64,000 nt of DNA from positions 434,001 to 498,000 of the forward strand of contig NZ_JANFLS010000004.1 of NCBI RefSeq assembly GCF_024385465.1. The letters are read 5' to 3'. A program made the translations under genes and the position numbers. The notes beneath the pieces were generated by a model. The model ran no database searches, had not been told where the DNA came from, and worked only from the letters and a program-made list of their open reading frames with translations. This DNA comes from Arthrobacter sp. zg-Y844. Lineage in GTDB: Bacteria; Actinomycetota; Actinomycetes; Actinomycetales; Micrococcaceae. Positions 17,987-27,581 of the stretch are shown piece by piece (the first letter of the stretch is position 1; each line of letters starts with the position of its first letter).

Positions 17987-18481
17987 GTGAGCGCCGAACC
18001 CGAAGACCTCCACCCCGCCGGCCTGACCCACGTCCGCGAGGACGGCTCCGCGCACATGGTGGATGTCTCCGCCAAGACCGAAACCACGCGCCAGGCCACG
18101 GCACAGGCCGTGCTGTGCAGCACCGCCGAGGTGGTACGCCTGATTGCCGACGGCGGGCTGCCGAAGGGCGACGCGCTGGCCGTGGCCCGGGTGGCCGGCA
18201 TCATGGCCGCCAAGCAGACGTCCAACCTCATTCCGCTGTGCCATCCGCTGCCCCTGACGAAGGTCACCGTGGACTTCACCCCGCGGGAGGGCGACGTCGT
18301 CGTGGAAGCCACCGTGAAGACCAAGGCACTCACCGGCGTCGAAATGGAAGCGCTGACCGCCGCCTCCGTGGCCGCACTGACGCTCTACGACATGATCAAG
18401 GCCGTCGACAAACATGCCCGCATCACCGACATCATGGTGCGGGCCAAGTCCGGCGGCAAAAGCGGAGACTGGGCGTTGTGA
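17987..18481 (+). CDS. moaC: Cyclic pyranopterin monophosphate synthase MoaC
   Basis: A 164-residue enzyme converting 3',8-cyclo-GTP to cyclic pyranopterin monophosphate. Conserved blocks are [13 protein letters not shown], [10 protein letters not shown], the [20 protein letters not shown] helix and the ending [14 protein letters not shown]. The GTG at 17987 follows a ccgaaagga Shine-Dalgarno, and the family N-terminus fits. Its TGA overlaps the next GTG (GTGA). With MoaA on the other strand it makes the precursor that MoaD/MoaE sulfurate. Confidence 0.95.
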   Translation: MSAEPEDLHPAGLTHVREDGSAHMVDVSAKTETTRQATAQAVLCSTAEVVRLIADGGLPKGDALAVARVAGIMAAKQTSNLIPLCHPLPLTKVTVDFTPREGDVVVEATVKTKALTGVEMEALTAASVAALTLYDMIKAVDKHARITDIMVRAKSGGKSGDWAL

Positions 18482-18969
18482 GCACTCCGTCATCCCGCCG
18501 CACCGCAGGGGTACTGATTGCCTCCACCCGCGCCGCCGCCGGCACCTACCAGGATGAATGCGGCCCGCTGATTGCCGACTGGCTGTATGCCCTGGGCTAT
18601 GACATTGTGCTGGCCGAAGTGGTGCCCGACGGCGTGGAGGTCGCCGCGTCGCTGCAGTGCATCCTCGCCCTCGAACCTTCGGTCCTGCTCACCAGCGGAG
18701 GCACCGGGCTCAGCCCGGACGACGTCACCCCCGAGTCCACCGAGCCCCTGCTGGACCGGCACGTGCCCGGAGTCATGGAAGCCATCCGTGCCAAGGGGCT
18801 GGCCTCGACGCCGATGGCCGCCATCAGCCGCGGGTTCGCCGGCACCGCCGGCCGCACCTTTGTGGTCAACCTGCCCGGTTCCCCGGCCGCGGTGGCGGAC
18901 GGGCTGGCCGTACTGGAACCGATCATCGGCCATATCTGCGGCCAGTTGGAAGGAAAGCGTGAACACTAG
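18478..18969 (+). CDS. moaB: MoaB/Mog-family molybdopterin adenylyltransferase
   Basis: A 163-residue protein with the MoCF-binding fold: [19 protein letters not shown] near residue 70 and the [14 protein letters not shown] segment near 125. Mog/MogA proteins adenylate molybdopterin before MoeA acts; MoaB paralogues are closely related, so the exact naming is uncertain. The start GTG at 18478 overlaps the moaC stop. Its 3' end overlaps moaE by 11 bases, so the genes are tightly coupled. Confidence 0.88.
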   Translation: MSTPSSRRTAGVLIASTRAAAGTYQDECGPLIADWLYALGYDIVLAEVVPDGVEVAASLQCILALEPSVLLTSGGTGLSPDDVTPESTEPLLDRHVPGVMEAIRAKGLASTPMAAISRGFAGTAGRTFVVNLPGSPAAVADGLAVLEPIIGHICGQLEGKREH

Positions 18970-19396
18970 CGAAGTTGTCCGTGCCACCGTCTCCGCCGAG
19001 CCGCTGAGCAGCACCGAGGCCGAACAGAACGCGTGGTCGCCGGACTGCGGCGCCGTGGTCCTCTTCAGCGGCATCGTCCGCAACCACGACGACGGCAAGT
19101 CCGTCACGGCACTTGCCTACAGCGCGCACCCCACGGCACAGTCCGTGCTGGGCGAGGTGGCCGCCGGAATTGCGGCGAAGTACGACGGCGTCCGGATCTG
19201 GGTGGCCCACCGCACCGGGGACCTGGACATCGGTGACGCCGCCCTGGTGGCTGCCGTCGCCTCGGCCCATCGAGGCACCGCGTTTGCGGCCTGCTCCGAG
19301 CTCGTGGACACGGTCAAGGCGAACGTGCCCATCTGGAAGGAGCAGGGCTTCACGGACGGCAGCACCGAGTGGGTGGGCGTCAGCGACCGGCCCTGA
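18959..19396 (+). CDS. moaE: Molybdopterin synthase catalytic subunit MoaE
   Basis: A 145-residue protein with the MoaE blocks GAVVLFSGIVRNHDDG, LAYSAHP, HRTGDLDIGDAALVAAVASAHR and the catalytic-lysine segment VKANVPIWKEQ. It forms the heterotetramer with MoaD that converts cyclic pyranopterin monophosphate to molybdopterin. The GTG at 18959 is preceded by ttggaagga and lies inside the moaB 3' end. It is the last gene of the molybdenum operon; dapB follows 17 bases later from its own ATG. Confidence 0.94.
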   Translation: MNTSEVVRATVSAEPLSSTEAEQNAWSPDCGAVVLFSGIVRNHDDGKSVTALAYSAHPTAQSVLGEVAAGIAAKYDGVRIWVAHRTGDLDIGDAALVAAVASAHRGTAFAACSELVDTVKANVPIWKEQGFTDGSTEWVGVSDRP

Positions 19397-19413
19397 CCGG
19401 TAATCTGGAGCCT

Positions 19414-20172
19414 ATGAGCGAAAAACTTGCCGTAGCGGTCCTCGGGGCCGCAGGCCGCATGGGGTCCGAGGCCGTTGCCGCCGTCGAGGCCGCCGAAGAC
19501 ATGGAACTCGTTGCAGCGCTGGGCCGTACCGACCCGCTGGAAACCCTCGTCTCGGCCGGTGCCCGGTACGTAGTGGACCTGACCGTGCCGGACAGCACCG
19601 AGGCCAACGTCCGCTTCGCCGTCGAGCACGGCATGCACGCCGTGGTCGGCACCACCGGATGGGATGCCGAGCGGCTGGGCCGCCTGGCGGAGCTGCTGGA
19701 AACGTCCCCCGCTACCGGTGTGCTCATCGCGCCGAACTTCGCCCTCGGCTCCGTGCTGGCCTCGGCCTTCGCCGCCAAGGCCGCCCGCTACTTCGAATCG
19801 GTGGAACTGATTGAGCTGCACCACCCGGACAAGGTGGACGCCCCCTCGGGAACGGCCGTACGCACCGCGCAGCTGATCGCCGCCGCACGCGCCGAGGCCG
19901 CTGCGGCTCCCTCTCCGGATGCCACAACCAAGGCACTGCCGGGAGCGCGCGGCGCGGAGGTGGACGGAGTGCACGTGCATTCCGTGCGGCTGCGCGGGCT
20001 GGTGGCCCACCAGGAAGTGCTCCTGGGCGGGCCGGGCGAGCAGCTGACCATCCGGCATGATTCCTTCGACCGCGCCTCCTTCATGCCCGGTGTCCTGCTG
20101 GGCCTGCGGCAGGTCGCCGGCCATCCCGGACTGACCGTCGGACTTGACGGCTACCTCAACCTGAACGACTAA
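19414..20172 (+). CDS. dapB: 4-hydroxy-tetrahydrodipicolinate reductase
   Basis: A 252-residue enzyme of the diaminopimelate/lysine pathway that reduces the DapA product with NAD(P)H. The Rossmann motif VLGAAGRMG (residues 8-16) and the substrate-binding stretch ELHHPDKVDAPSGTA near residue 130 are intact, as is GTTGW near residue 78. The ATG at 19414 with ctggag upstream matches the family N-terminus; an earlier in-frame start at 19369 adds no conserved residues. dapA and dapF lie elsewhere in the window. Confidence 0.95.
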   Translation: MSEKLAVAVLGAAGRMGSEAVAAVEAAEDMELVAALGRTDPLETLVSAGARYVVDLTVPDSTEANVRFAVEHGMHAVVGTTGWDAERLGRLAELLETSPATGVLIAPNFALGSVLASAFAAKAARYFESVELIELHHPDKVDAPSGTAVRTAQLIAAARAEAAAAPSPDATTKALPGARGAEVDGVHVHSVRLRGLVAHQEVLLGGPGEQLTIRHDSFDRASFMPGVLLGLRQVAGHPGLTVGLDGYLNLND

Positions 20173-20180
20173 GGAACACG

Positions 20181-20666
20181 TTGTCTTTCTTCACCGGCCT
20201 TTTCTCCAACCGCGCCAAGCTCGGCGTGGCCCTGGTGACCCTGCTGCTCTTCTTCTACCTGTGGGTCTCGGCGCAGCGCGGCTGGCTGCTGCTCACTTCT
20301 GACGAAATTTCGGCCAAACTGATGGGCCTTGCCTACCTGGTGCTGCCGGTGGTCGGCGCGTGGGCGCTCATCCGCGAGCTGATGTTCGGCAACCGGACGG
20401 AGCAGATGGCCCGGATCCTGGCCGAGGAAGGCCGGCTGCCGGTGGATGACCTGCCGCGTACGCCTGCCGGACGGATTGTGCGGGAAGCCGCGGACGCCCA
20501 GTTCCCCGTGTACAAGGCCGAGACCGAGGCCGCGCCGGAGGATTGGCGCAGCTGGTTCCGGCTGTCCTGCGCCTACGACGCCGCCGGGGACCGCACGCGC
20601 GCCCGGCGCACCATGCGGCAGGCCGGCAGGCTCTATGCGGGAACCCGGAACCAGCCCGGAGCCTAG
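20181..20666 (+). CDS. Membrane protein with short TPR-like tail
   Basis: A 161-residue protein with two N-terminal membrane helices (about residues 12-29 and 47-65) and a soluble C-terminal part whose ending (WRSWFRLSCAYDAAGDRTRARR) resembles a single TPR-type helix pair. Related proteins are often found next to dapB in Arthrobacter-like genomes, without a known function. It begins with TTG at 20181, behind aagga at 20171-20175. Its stop shares the bases CTAG with the convergent gene's stop. Confidence 0.78.
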   Translation: MSFFTGLFSNRAKLGVALVTLLLFFYLWVSAQRGWLLLTSDEISAKLMGLAYLVLPVVGAWALIRELMFGNRTEQMARILAEEGRLPVDDLPRTPAGRIVREAADAQFPVYKAETEAAPEDWRSWFRLSCAYDAAGDRTRARRTMRQAGRLYAGTRNQPGA

Positions 20667-21850
20667 CGCTTCTGCCGGGCCGGGGCCGCGGTCCGGCCGC
20701 CCTTGCCGCGGGCCAGCCGGGAGGCGCCCGAGGTGACCAGTTCCAGCGGGCCGCGTGCGTCGATGCGTTGGAACAGGACGGCCAACACCACCAGGATCGC
20801 CGCTTGGATCCAGTACACCGGCATCGGTTCCAGGGGCGGGCTCTGCTGGTCCACCATGGTCATCACCCACACGTGCAGGCTGTACAGGGTGAGGGTCATG
20901 GCGCCGGCCGCGGAGAGGGGCAGCAGGAGGTTCGGCCGGGCACGCGTCAGGAGCAGGCAGGCGCCCAGCACGGCGGCTGCGGTGCCGGCGGTGTGCAGCA
21001 TGTCCAGGCTGGTGTTGGAATGCGGTCCTGCCAACGCGAGCCACCACCAGGAACCGGTCTGCTCCACCGAACTGAGATTGACCTCCAGCATCCGTGCCAG
21101 CGGCCACTGCTGCCCGGACTCGGTGGCCCGGAGGGCATCAAAACCGCCCAGCTCACCAAGCAGGTAATAGGAGGTCAACTTTGCGGTCACGGCGGCAAAC
21201 ACCCCGCCCGTGAGCAGTCCCACCTGAACCGGCAGGCTGGTCAACGCCAGCCGCCCGATCACCAGCCCCAGCAGGATATAGCTCAGCCACTGCAGCACCG
21301 GGTAGAACCCCGTGACGAAGACATCCGCTGCCAGCGCGGCGGGGGAGAGGAACGCCTCCCAGGTGATGTTTCCACCGATATCCGACGGCGAGAGGTTCCG
21401 CAGCAGCCAGTCCCGCGCCACGTAGGCAAGCACCGGGGACAGGAGCAGCCAGGCCCCGGCCCAGACGGCCAGCCGGCGAAGCGGCATACCCAGGAACGGC
21501 AGCGCCAGCAGGAACAGGACGGCGTAATGGAAGAGGATGACGGCGATGGTGGTTTCCAGTCCGCCCAGGGTCAGGCCCACTAGGGCGATGATGAGTGCCC
21601 GCACCGCAATCCCGCGCCGGTCCCGGTTCACTGCCTTCGCCTCATGGGGTTCGCTGCCGCCGGTCAGCAGCGCCAGCCCGACGCCGGCAACCACCGCGAA
21701 CAAGGCCGAGGAACGTCCGGAGAACACCAGCCCGGTCAGGCTGGGATCGCCGGTTTCCTGGTTGTAGAGCGGCAGCACGTGCGTGGCGATCATGCCCAGC
21801 AGGGCGATACCGCGGGCAGCATCGATGCCGGTCAGGCGGCGTTGGTTCAT
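20663..21850 (-). CDS. DUF1624/DUF418-like multi-pass membrane acyltransferase-type protein
   Basis: A 395-residue polytopic membrane protein with about ten hydrophobic segments. The N-terminal signature RLTGIDAARGIALLGMIATHVLP is typical of the heparan-alpha-glucosaminide N-acetyltransferase-like (DUF1624) and YeiB/DUF418 families. These are thought to acylate or modify extracytoplasmic glycans, but the substrate here is unknown. I chose the ATG at 21850 because the signature begins right there; an in-frame start at 21937 would run into the dapA promoter. The C-terminus is basic (GKGGRTAAPARQKR). Confidence 0.82.
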   Translation of the reverse strand: MNQRRLTGIDAARGIALLGMIATHVLPLYNQETGDPSLTGLVFSGRSSALFAVVAGVGLALLTGGSEPHEAKAVNRDRRGIAVRALIIALVGLTLGGLETTIAVILFHYAVLFLLALPFLGMPLRRLAVWAGAWLLLSPVLAYVARDWLLRNLSPSDIGGNITWEAFLSPAALAADVFVTGFYPVLQWLSYILLGLVIGRLALTSLPVQVGLLTGGVFAAVTAKLTSYYLLGELGGFDALRATESGQQWPLARMLEVNLSSVEQTGSWWWLALAGPHSNTSLDMLHTAGTAAAVLGACLLLTRARPNLLLPLSAAGAMTLTLYSLHVWVMTMVDQQSPPLEPMPVYWIQAAILVVLAVLFQRIDARGPLELVTSGASRLARGKGGRTAAPARQKR

Positions 21851-21939
21851 GCACAGAATCGTCTCACAGGCCGCCGGGCCGGCTGCCGCTTCCACATACT
21901 GTTGCCCCATTGCGGTGCGTAACGGGTAACGTTTCACCC

Positions 21940-22857
21940 ATGGATTTCCAAAACAGCACGCTTCCTTTCGGCACCCTCGTCACCGCCATGGTGACCCCGT
22001 TCACCGAGGACGGGGAAGTGGACTTCGACGCCACTGCCTACCTGGCGAACAAGCTCGTCGAAGACGGCTGCGACGGCCTGGTGGTATCCGGCACCACCGG
22101 TGAAACCTCCACGCTGGAAGACAGCGAGAAGGAAGACCTGTTCCGCGTGGTCGCCCAGACCGTGGGCGGCCGTGCCAAGGTCATTGCCGGCACCGGCACC
22201 AACCACACGTCCCACTCGGTGGAGATGGCCCGCCGTGCCGAGCGTGCCGGCGTCGACGGCCAGCTGGTGGTCACCCCGTACTACAACAAGCCCACGCAGG
22301 CCGGCGTGGTGGCGCACTTCGACGCCGTCACCGCAGCCACCGACCTGCCGGTCATGGTGTACGACATTCCCGGCCGCGCCGGCATTGCCCTGAGCACCTC
22401 CACTATCTTCCGGCTGGCCGAGAACCCCCGGATCCTGGCGCTGAAGGACGCGAAGGCGGACTTCGCCGGCATCACCCGCGTGCTGGCCAACACCACGCTG
22501 GACGTTTACGCCGGCGACGACGGGCTGACCCTGCCGTGGATGGCCGCCGGTGCCGTCGGCGTCGTCAGCGTGTCCGCGCACGTGGCCACCGCGCAGTTCC
22601 GCGCCCTGGTCGACGCCGCCGCAGCCGGGGATTTCGCCACTGCCCGCCGCATCCACTTCGAACTGGATCCGGTGGTCCGTGCCGTAATGACCCACATTCC
22701 GGGCACCGTTTCGACGAAGCAGATCCTGGCGATGCAGAAGGTCATTCCCACTGCAGCGGTCCGGTTGCCGCTGGTGGCCCCCGACGCCGTCGAGATGGAA
22801 GCCATCCTGACCGACCTGGCAGAAGCCGGCATGGACTTCTCCCGGACCGAGGCGTAA
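21940..22857 (+). CDS. dapA: 4-hydroxy-tetrahydrodipicolinate synthase
   Basis: A 305-residue TIM-barrel aldolase condensing pyruvate with aspartate semialdehyde. The Schiff-base lysine is K169 (RILALKDAKAD). GTTGE is at residues 51-55, the catalytic tyrosine lies in VVTPYYNKP (111-118), and a further conserved tyrosine in MVYDIPGR. The ATG at 21940 fits the family length; the open frame upstream covers the divergent membrane protein. The stop is 6 bases before the RNase J start, giving the conserved dapA-rnj pair. Confidence 0.96.
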   Translation: MDFQNSTLPFGTLVTAMVTPFTEDGEVDFDATAYLANKLVEDGCDGLVVSGTTGETSTLEDSEKEDLFRVVAQTVGGRAKVIAGTGTNHTSHSVEMARRAERAGVDGQLVVTPYYNKPTQAGVVAHFDAVTAATDLPVMVYDIPGRAGIALSTSTIFRLAENPRILALKDAKADFAGITRVLANTTLDVYAGDDGLTLPWMAAGAVGVVSVSAHVATAQFRALVDAAAAGDFATARRIHFELDPVVRAVMTHIPGTVSTKQILAMQKVIPTAAVRLPLVAPDAVEMEAILTDLAEAGMDFSRTEA

Positions 22858-22863
22858 GCAATC

Positions 22864-24573
22864 ATGAGCGAAACTGCCGAAACTGCCGAAACCGCCGGAC
22901 CCGGCCTGTTGACCCCGCCGCCGCTGGAGGCGGAAACCCTGAGGATCGTCGCGCTGGGCGGCCTGGGGGAGATCGGCCGGAACATGGCCGTCTTCGAAAT
23001 CGACGGCAAGCTGCTCATCGTGGACTGCGGTGTCCTCTTCCCCGAGGAAACCCAGCCCGGTGTGGACCTCATCCTGCCGGACTTCTCCTACATCGAGGAC
23101 CGCCTGGATGACGTGGTCGGCGTGGTGCTCACCCACGGCCACGAGGACCACATCGGCGCGGTGCCGTACCTGCTGCGGCTGAAGAACGATATTCCCCTGA
23201 TCGGTTCGCAGCTGACGCTGGCGCTGGTGGAAGCGAAGCTGCAGGAACACCGCATCAAGCCGTTCTCCCTGACGGTCACCGAGGGGCAGATCGAGCAGCT
23301 CGGCCCGTTCGAATGCGAATTCGTGGCGGTCAACCACTCCATCCCCGACGCGCTGGCTGTGTTCATCCGCACCGCTGCCGGCACGGTGCTGCACACCGGC
23401 GACTTCAAAATGGACCAGCTGCCCCTGGACGGCCGGATCACGGACCTGCGCGCCTTCGCCCGGCTGGGTGAAGAGGGCGTGGACCTGTTCATGGCTGACT
23501 CCACCAACGCCGACGTCCCCGGGTTCACCACCGCCGAACGCGAAATCGGCCCGGTCCTGCAGGAACTGTTCGGCAAAGTGGACAAGCGCATCATTGTCGC
23601 TTCCTTCTCCTCCCACATCCACCGCGTCCAGCAGGTCCTCGACGCTGCCGCCGCGGACAACCGCTTCGTCTGCTTTGTCGGACGGTCCATGGTGCGCAAT
23701 ATGGCGATCGCCGAGAAACTCGGTTACCTCCACGTGCCCGAAGGCATCCTGGTCGACCTGAAGAACGTCGACGAGCTGCCGGACAACAAGGTGGTGCTGA
23801 TGTCCACCGGATCCCAGGGCGAGCCCATGGCGGCCCTGTCCCGGATGGCGAACGGCGACCACCGGATCCGCATCGGCAAGGGCGACACCGTCATCCTCGC
23901 CTCATCCCTGATTCCCGGCAACGAAAACGCCGTGTTCCGCGTGATCAACGGGCTTATGCGGCTGGGTGCCGACGTCGTACACAAGGGCAACGCGAAAATC
24001 CACGTCTCCGGGCACGCAGCCGCCGGTGAACTGCTCTACTGCTACAACATCCTGCGGCCGAAGAACGCCATGCCGGTGCACGGCGAGACCCGGCACCTCA
24101 TCGCCAACGGACGCCTGGCCGCTGCCACCGGTGTCCCGGAGCAGAACATCATCCTGGCCGACGACGGCACGGTGGTGGACCTGCGCGACGGCAAGGCCCG
24201 CGTGGTGGGGGAAGTGGAGTGCGGCTTCGTCTACGTGGACGGGTCCAGCGTCGGAGCGATCACCGACACCGACCTGAAGGACCGGCGGATCCTCAGCGAG
24301 GAAGGCTTCATCTCCATCATTTCCGTGGTGAACCGCAGTACCGGCACCATCGTCTCCGGCCCGGAAATCCACGCGCGCGGCTTTGCCGAGGGTGACGCGG
24401 TCTTCGACGAGATCATTCCCAAGATCAGTGCGGCCCTGGAAGAAGCGGTGCGCTCCAACACCGACCACACCACCTACCAGCTGCAGCAGGTGGTCCGGCG
24501 GGTCGTGGGGACCTGGGTCAACCGCCGGCTGCGGCGCCGTCCCATGATCGTGCCGGTAGTGGTCGAGGCCTAG
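22864..24573 (+). CDS. rnj: Ribonuclease J
   Basis: A 569-residue metallo-beta-lactamase/beta-CASP nuclease with 5'-3' exo- and endonuclease activity in RNA decay and rRNA processing. The zinc motif HGHEDH is at residues 91-96. Other family blocks are LHTGDFKMD near 180, SFSSHIHRVQQVL near 247, the SxGSQGEPMAAL loop near 318 and the HVSGHAAAGEL helix near 379. The N-terminus carries an ETA tripeptide repeated three times, before the conserved core at about residue 25. The gene sits directly behind dapA. Confidence 0.96.
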   Translation: MSETAETAETAGPGLLTPPPLEAETLRIVALGGLGEIGRNMAVFEIDGKLLIVDCGVLFPEETQPGVDLILPDFSYIEDRLDDVVGVVLTHGHEDHIGAVPYLLRLKNDIPLIGSQLTLALVEAKLQEHRIKPFSLTVTEGQIEQLGPFECEFVAVNHSIPDALAVFIRTAAGTVLHTGDFKMDQLPLDGRITDLRAFARLGEEGVDLFMADSTNADVPGFTTAEREIGPVLQELFGKVDKRIIVASFSSHIHRVQQVLDAAAADNRFVCFVGRSMVRNMAIAEKLGYLHVPEGILVDLKNVDELPDNKVVLMSTGSQGEPMAALSRMANGDHRIRIGKGDTVILASSLIPGNENAVFRVINGLMRLGADVVHKGNAKIHVSGHAAAGELLYCYNILRPKNAMPVHGETRHLIANGRLAAATGVPEQNIILADDGTVVDLRDGKARVVGEVECGFVYVDGSSVGAITDTDLKDRRILSEEGFISIISVVNRSTGTIVSGPEIHARGFAEGDAVFDEIIPKISAALEEAVRSNTDHTTYQLQQVVRRVVGTWVNRRLRRRPMIVPVVVEA

Positions 24574-24669
24574 TCCGGGCCGTGGTACAGGGTGGGCAAG
24601 TAGCCCGAAAACCGTTCCCGGCCGCGTAAATTCAGGGTATCCGGGGCCCCATCGGGTAGCGTGGCTCGT

Positions 24670-27561
24670 ATGGCGACTCGTACTTCCCCTGCCGCACGCA
24701 GCGGTGCCTCCGGCCGGACCACGGCCCGGAGCGCCGGCGGCAGCTCAAGCAAGACATCAGGCAAGTCCAGCGCGCGCGGCGGATCCGGAGGCCGGGGGAC
24801 CTCTGCGTCGCGCCAGGCGCCCCCGGACCAGCTGCCGCTGCCGCTGCGCGCGGTGGAGAGCGCCTGGATGGGCATCTCCCGCATCGCAGGGGCCGGCGTC
24901 CGCAAGCTCGGCGCCGATGTATCTCCCGAGCGCGAAATCCGCCGCGACGGGACCGGATTCTTCCTGATCCTGCTTGCCCTCGCCGTCGCCACCGTCGAGT
25001 GGTGGGCCCTGCGCGGTCCCGTTGCCGACGTGATCCACGCCGGCGCGGCCGGAACATTCGGCTGGATGGCCGTGGTGCTGCCCTTTATGCTCACCGCCGG
25101 CGCAGTCCGCCTGTTCCGCTACCCGGAGCGGCACCGAGCCAACAGCAGGATCAGTATCGGCCTCGTGATCATGCTGCTCGCCGGCTCCGGCATCACGCAC
25201 ATTGCGGGCGGCCTGCCCGCACTGTCGGACGGGTTCGACCGGCTCTGGGCCTCCGGCGGCATCGTCGGCTTCCTCGTCGCCGGGCCGTTGTCCGCCGCCC
25301 TGACTCAATGGCCGGTGCTGGTCCTCCTTTCGCTGCTGGTGTTCGTGAGTGTCCTGATCATCACGGCCACGCCGTTCCGCCATATTCCGCTGCGCCTGCG
25401 GGCAATGTATGAACACCTCATGGGCCAGGACCTGGACCCCGATGATCCTGAAGCGCACGACCAGAGCTACCTCTACGGCACGCCTAAGCCGGAAAAGGTC
25501 CGCAAGCCGCGCAAGAGCCGCCGCGAAAAGGAAGCCGAGGCCGCTGCCGCGCAGGACGGTTTCGCCGGCGACGAAGCATTTGAACGCGCGCTGCTGCAGG
25601 ACGAGGAAGATGAAGCAGCAGCCGCTGCCGCGGCCGCGCCGGCAGTACCCCCGGGAGTCCGGCGTCCCACGCAGTCCGAACTGGCCACGCAGAAGATCCG
25701 CCGCAACCAGGGCCTGCCCGTCGACGGCGGCATGGACACCGCCGAGCCGCCCACCGAGGCCATCAGCACCGTTCCCGGCGCCACCGAAGTCCTGAACCTG
25801 GCCGCCGTTCCGCCCGTAGCACCCGTGCCGTCCCGGCCGGTCCAGCCGGTCCCGCCGAACACACCCATCCCGCAGCGCACCGAGCAGCTGCAGCTCTCCG
25901 GCGACATCACCTATACGCTGCCGCCGTCGGACTTCCTGCCCCCGGGACCGCCGGCGAAGGAGCGCTCCGAAGCCAACGACGCCGTCGTTGCCGCACTGAC
26001 GCACACGCTCGAGCAGTTCAACGTGGACGCGAAGGTCACCGGATTCTCCCGCGGCCCGACAGTCACCCGCTACGAGATCGAACTCGGCGAAGGCACCAAG
26101 GTGGAACGCGTCACCGCGCTGTCCAAGAACATTGCCTACGCCGTGGCGAGCTCCGACGTACGCATCCTGTCGCCCATTCCGGGTAAATCCGCCATCGGCA
26201 TCGAAATCCCCAATGCGGACAAGGAAGTTGTTGCCCTGGGCGATGTCCTGCGGTCCAACTCCGCCCGGAAGACCGAGCACCCCATGGTCATGGGTGTGGG
26301 CAAGGACGTCGAAGGCGGCTTCGTAGTGGCCAACCTGGCCAAGATGCCCCACCTGCTGGTGGCCGGAGCCACCGGTGCCGGTAAGTCCTCCTTCGTGAAC
26401 TCGATGATCACGTCCATCCTGATGCGCTCCACGCCGGATGAAGTCCGCATGGTGATGGTGGACCCCAAGCGTGTGGAGCTGACTGCCTACGAAGGCGTGC
26501 CGCACCTGATCACCCCGATCATTACCAACCCGAAGAAAGCCGCTGAAGCGCTGCAGTGGGTGGTCCGCGAAATGGACACCCGCTACGACGACCTCGCAAA
26601 CTTCGGCTTCAAGCACATCGACGATTTCAACAAGGCCGTCCGCAACGGCAAGGTGGTGCCCCCGGCCGGATCCAAGCGGGTCATCCGGGCCTACCCGTAC
26701 CTGCTGGTGATCGTGGACGAGCTCGCCGACCTCATGATGGTCGCCCCGCGGGACGTCGAAGACTCCATCGTGCGCATCACCCAGCTTGCCCGCGCCGCCG
26801 GCATCCACCTGGTGCTGGCCACGCAGCGGCCGTCCGTCGACGTCGTGACCGGCCTGATCAAGGCGAACGTCCCCTCCCGCATGGCGTTCGCCACCTCCTC
26901 GGTCACCGACTCCCGCGTGGTGCTGGACCAGCCCGGCGCGGAAAAGCTCCTGGGCCAGGGCGATGCCCTGTTCCTGCCGATGGGATCCAACAAACCCATC
27001 CGTGTGCAGGGAGCCTGGGTTACCGAGTCCGAGATCCACCGGGTCGTTGAGCACGTCAAGGGCCAGCTGCAGGCCGTCTACCGCGAAGACGTCGCCGTCA
27101 CGGCACCGAAGAAGCAGATCGACGACGACATCGGAGACGACCTCGACGTCCTGCTGCAGGCGACCGAACTGGTGGTGACCACGCAGTTCGGTTCCACCTC
27201 CATGCTCCAGCGCAAGCTGCGCGTGGGCTTCGCGAAGGCCGGCCGGCTCATGGACCTGCTGGAGTCCCGCGGCGTGGTGGGACCGTCCGAGGGTTCCAAG
27301 GCCCGCGACGTGCTGGTGAAGCCCGATGACCTGGCCGCCACCCTCGCTGCCATCAGCGGCGGCGAAGCTCCGGCGCCGTCCGGGGGAGCCGGAGCCGCGG
27401 CGCTGGCGGAGAACGCCAATGCCAACCACGGCTTCGACCCTGCCGGGCCGGTGGACCTGGTTGCCGCGGACCTGGAGGGCAGGCCGCAGGCGAGCGACTA
27501 CCACGACGACGCGGAGGACCCGGACGGTTCCGAAGATGCCTGGAACCTCACCGGCCGGTGA
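24670..27561 (+). CDS. ftsK: FtsK/SpoIIIE-family DNA translocase
   Basis: A 963-residue septal DNA pump that clears chromosome ends at division. Residues 1-70 are Ser/Gly/Arg-rich. Four to five membrane helices follow (about 95-240), then an acidic/Pro linker with AAAAAAAAP and PVQPVPP runs (about 290-430). The RecA-like motor has Walker A GATGAGKSS near residue 570 and LLVIVDELADLMM near 680. A C-terminal winged-helix gamma domain reads MLQRKLRVGFAKAGRLMDLLE. The ATG at 24670 was chosen; a GTG nine bases earlier is equally plausible. The order ftsK-pgsA-cinA-clgR is characteristic of actinobacteria. Confidence 0.96.
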   Translation: MATRTSPAARSGASGRTTARSAGGSSSKTSGKSSARGGSGGRGTSASRQAPPDQLPLPLRAVESAWMGISRIAGAGVRKLGADVSPEREIRRDGTGFFLILLALAVATVEWWALRGPVADVIHAGAAGTFGWMAVVLPFMLTAGAVRLFRYPERHRANSRISIGLVIMLLAGSGITHIAGGLPALSDGFDRLWASGGIVGFLVAGPLSAALTQWPVLVLLSLLVFVSVLIITATPFRHIPLRLRAMYEHLMGQDLDPDDPEAHDQSYLYGTPKPEKVRKPRKSRREKEAEAAAAQDGFAGDEAFERALLQDEEDEAAAAAAAAPAVPPGVRRPTQSELATQKIRRNQGLPVDGGMDTAEPPTEAISTVPGATEVLNLAAVPPVAPVPSRPVQPVPPNTPIPQRTEQLQLSGDITYTLPPSDFLPPGPPAKERSEANDAVVAALTHTLEQFNVDAKVTGFSRGPTVTRYEIELGEGTKVERVTALSKNIAYAVASSDVRILSPIPGKSAIGIEIPNADKEVVALGDVLRSNSARKTEHPMVMGVGKDVEGGFVVANLAKMPHLLVAGATGAGKSSFVNSMITSILMRSTPDEVRMVMVDPKRVELTAYEGVPHLITPIITNPKKAAEALQWVVREMDTRYDDLANFGFKHIDDFNKAVRNGKVVPPAGSKRVIRAYPYLLVIVDELADLMMVAPRDVEDSIVRITQLARAAGIHLVLATQRPSVDVVTGLIKANVPSRMAFATSSVTDSRVVLDQPGAEKLLGQGDALFLPMGSNKPIRVQGAWVTESEIHRVVEHVKGQLQAVYREDVAVTAPKKQIDDDIGDDLDVLLQATELVVTTQFGSTSMLQRKLRVGFAKAGRLMDLLESRGVVGPSEGSKARDVLVKPDDLAATLAAISGGEAPAPSGGAGAAALAENANANHGFDPAGPVDLVAADLEGRPQASDYHDDAEDPDGSEDAWNLTGR

Positions 27562-27581
27562 ATCTTCGCTACGCTGAAGGC

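Noticed and set aside
21934-23862. 642-codon open frame antisense to dapA and RNase J
   Set aside because: A high-GC shadow frame; both sense genes have intact catalytic motifs.
24757-27504. 915-codon open frame antisense to ftsK
   Set aside because: Low-complexity His/Gly/Arg-rich shadow of a clear ftsK gene; no start signal or family motif.
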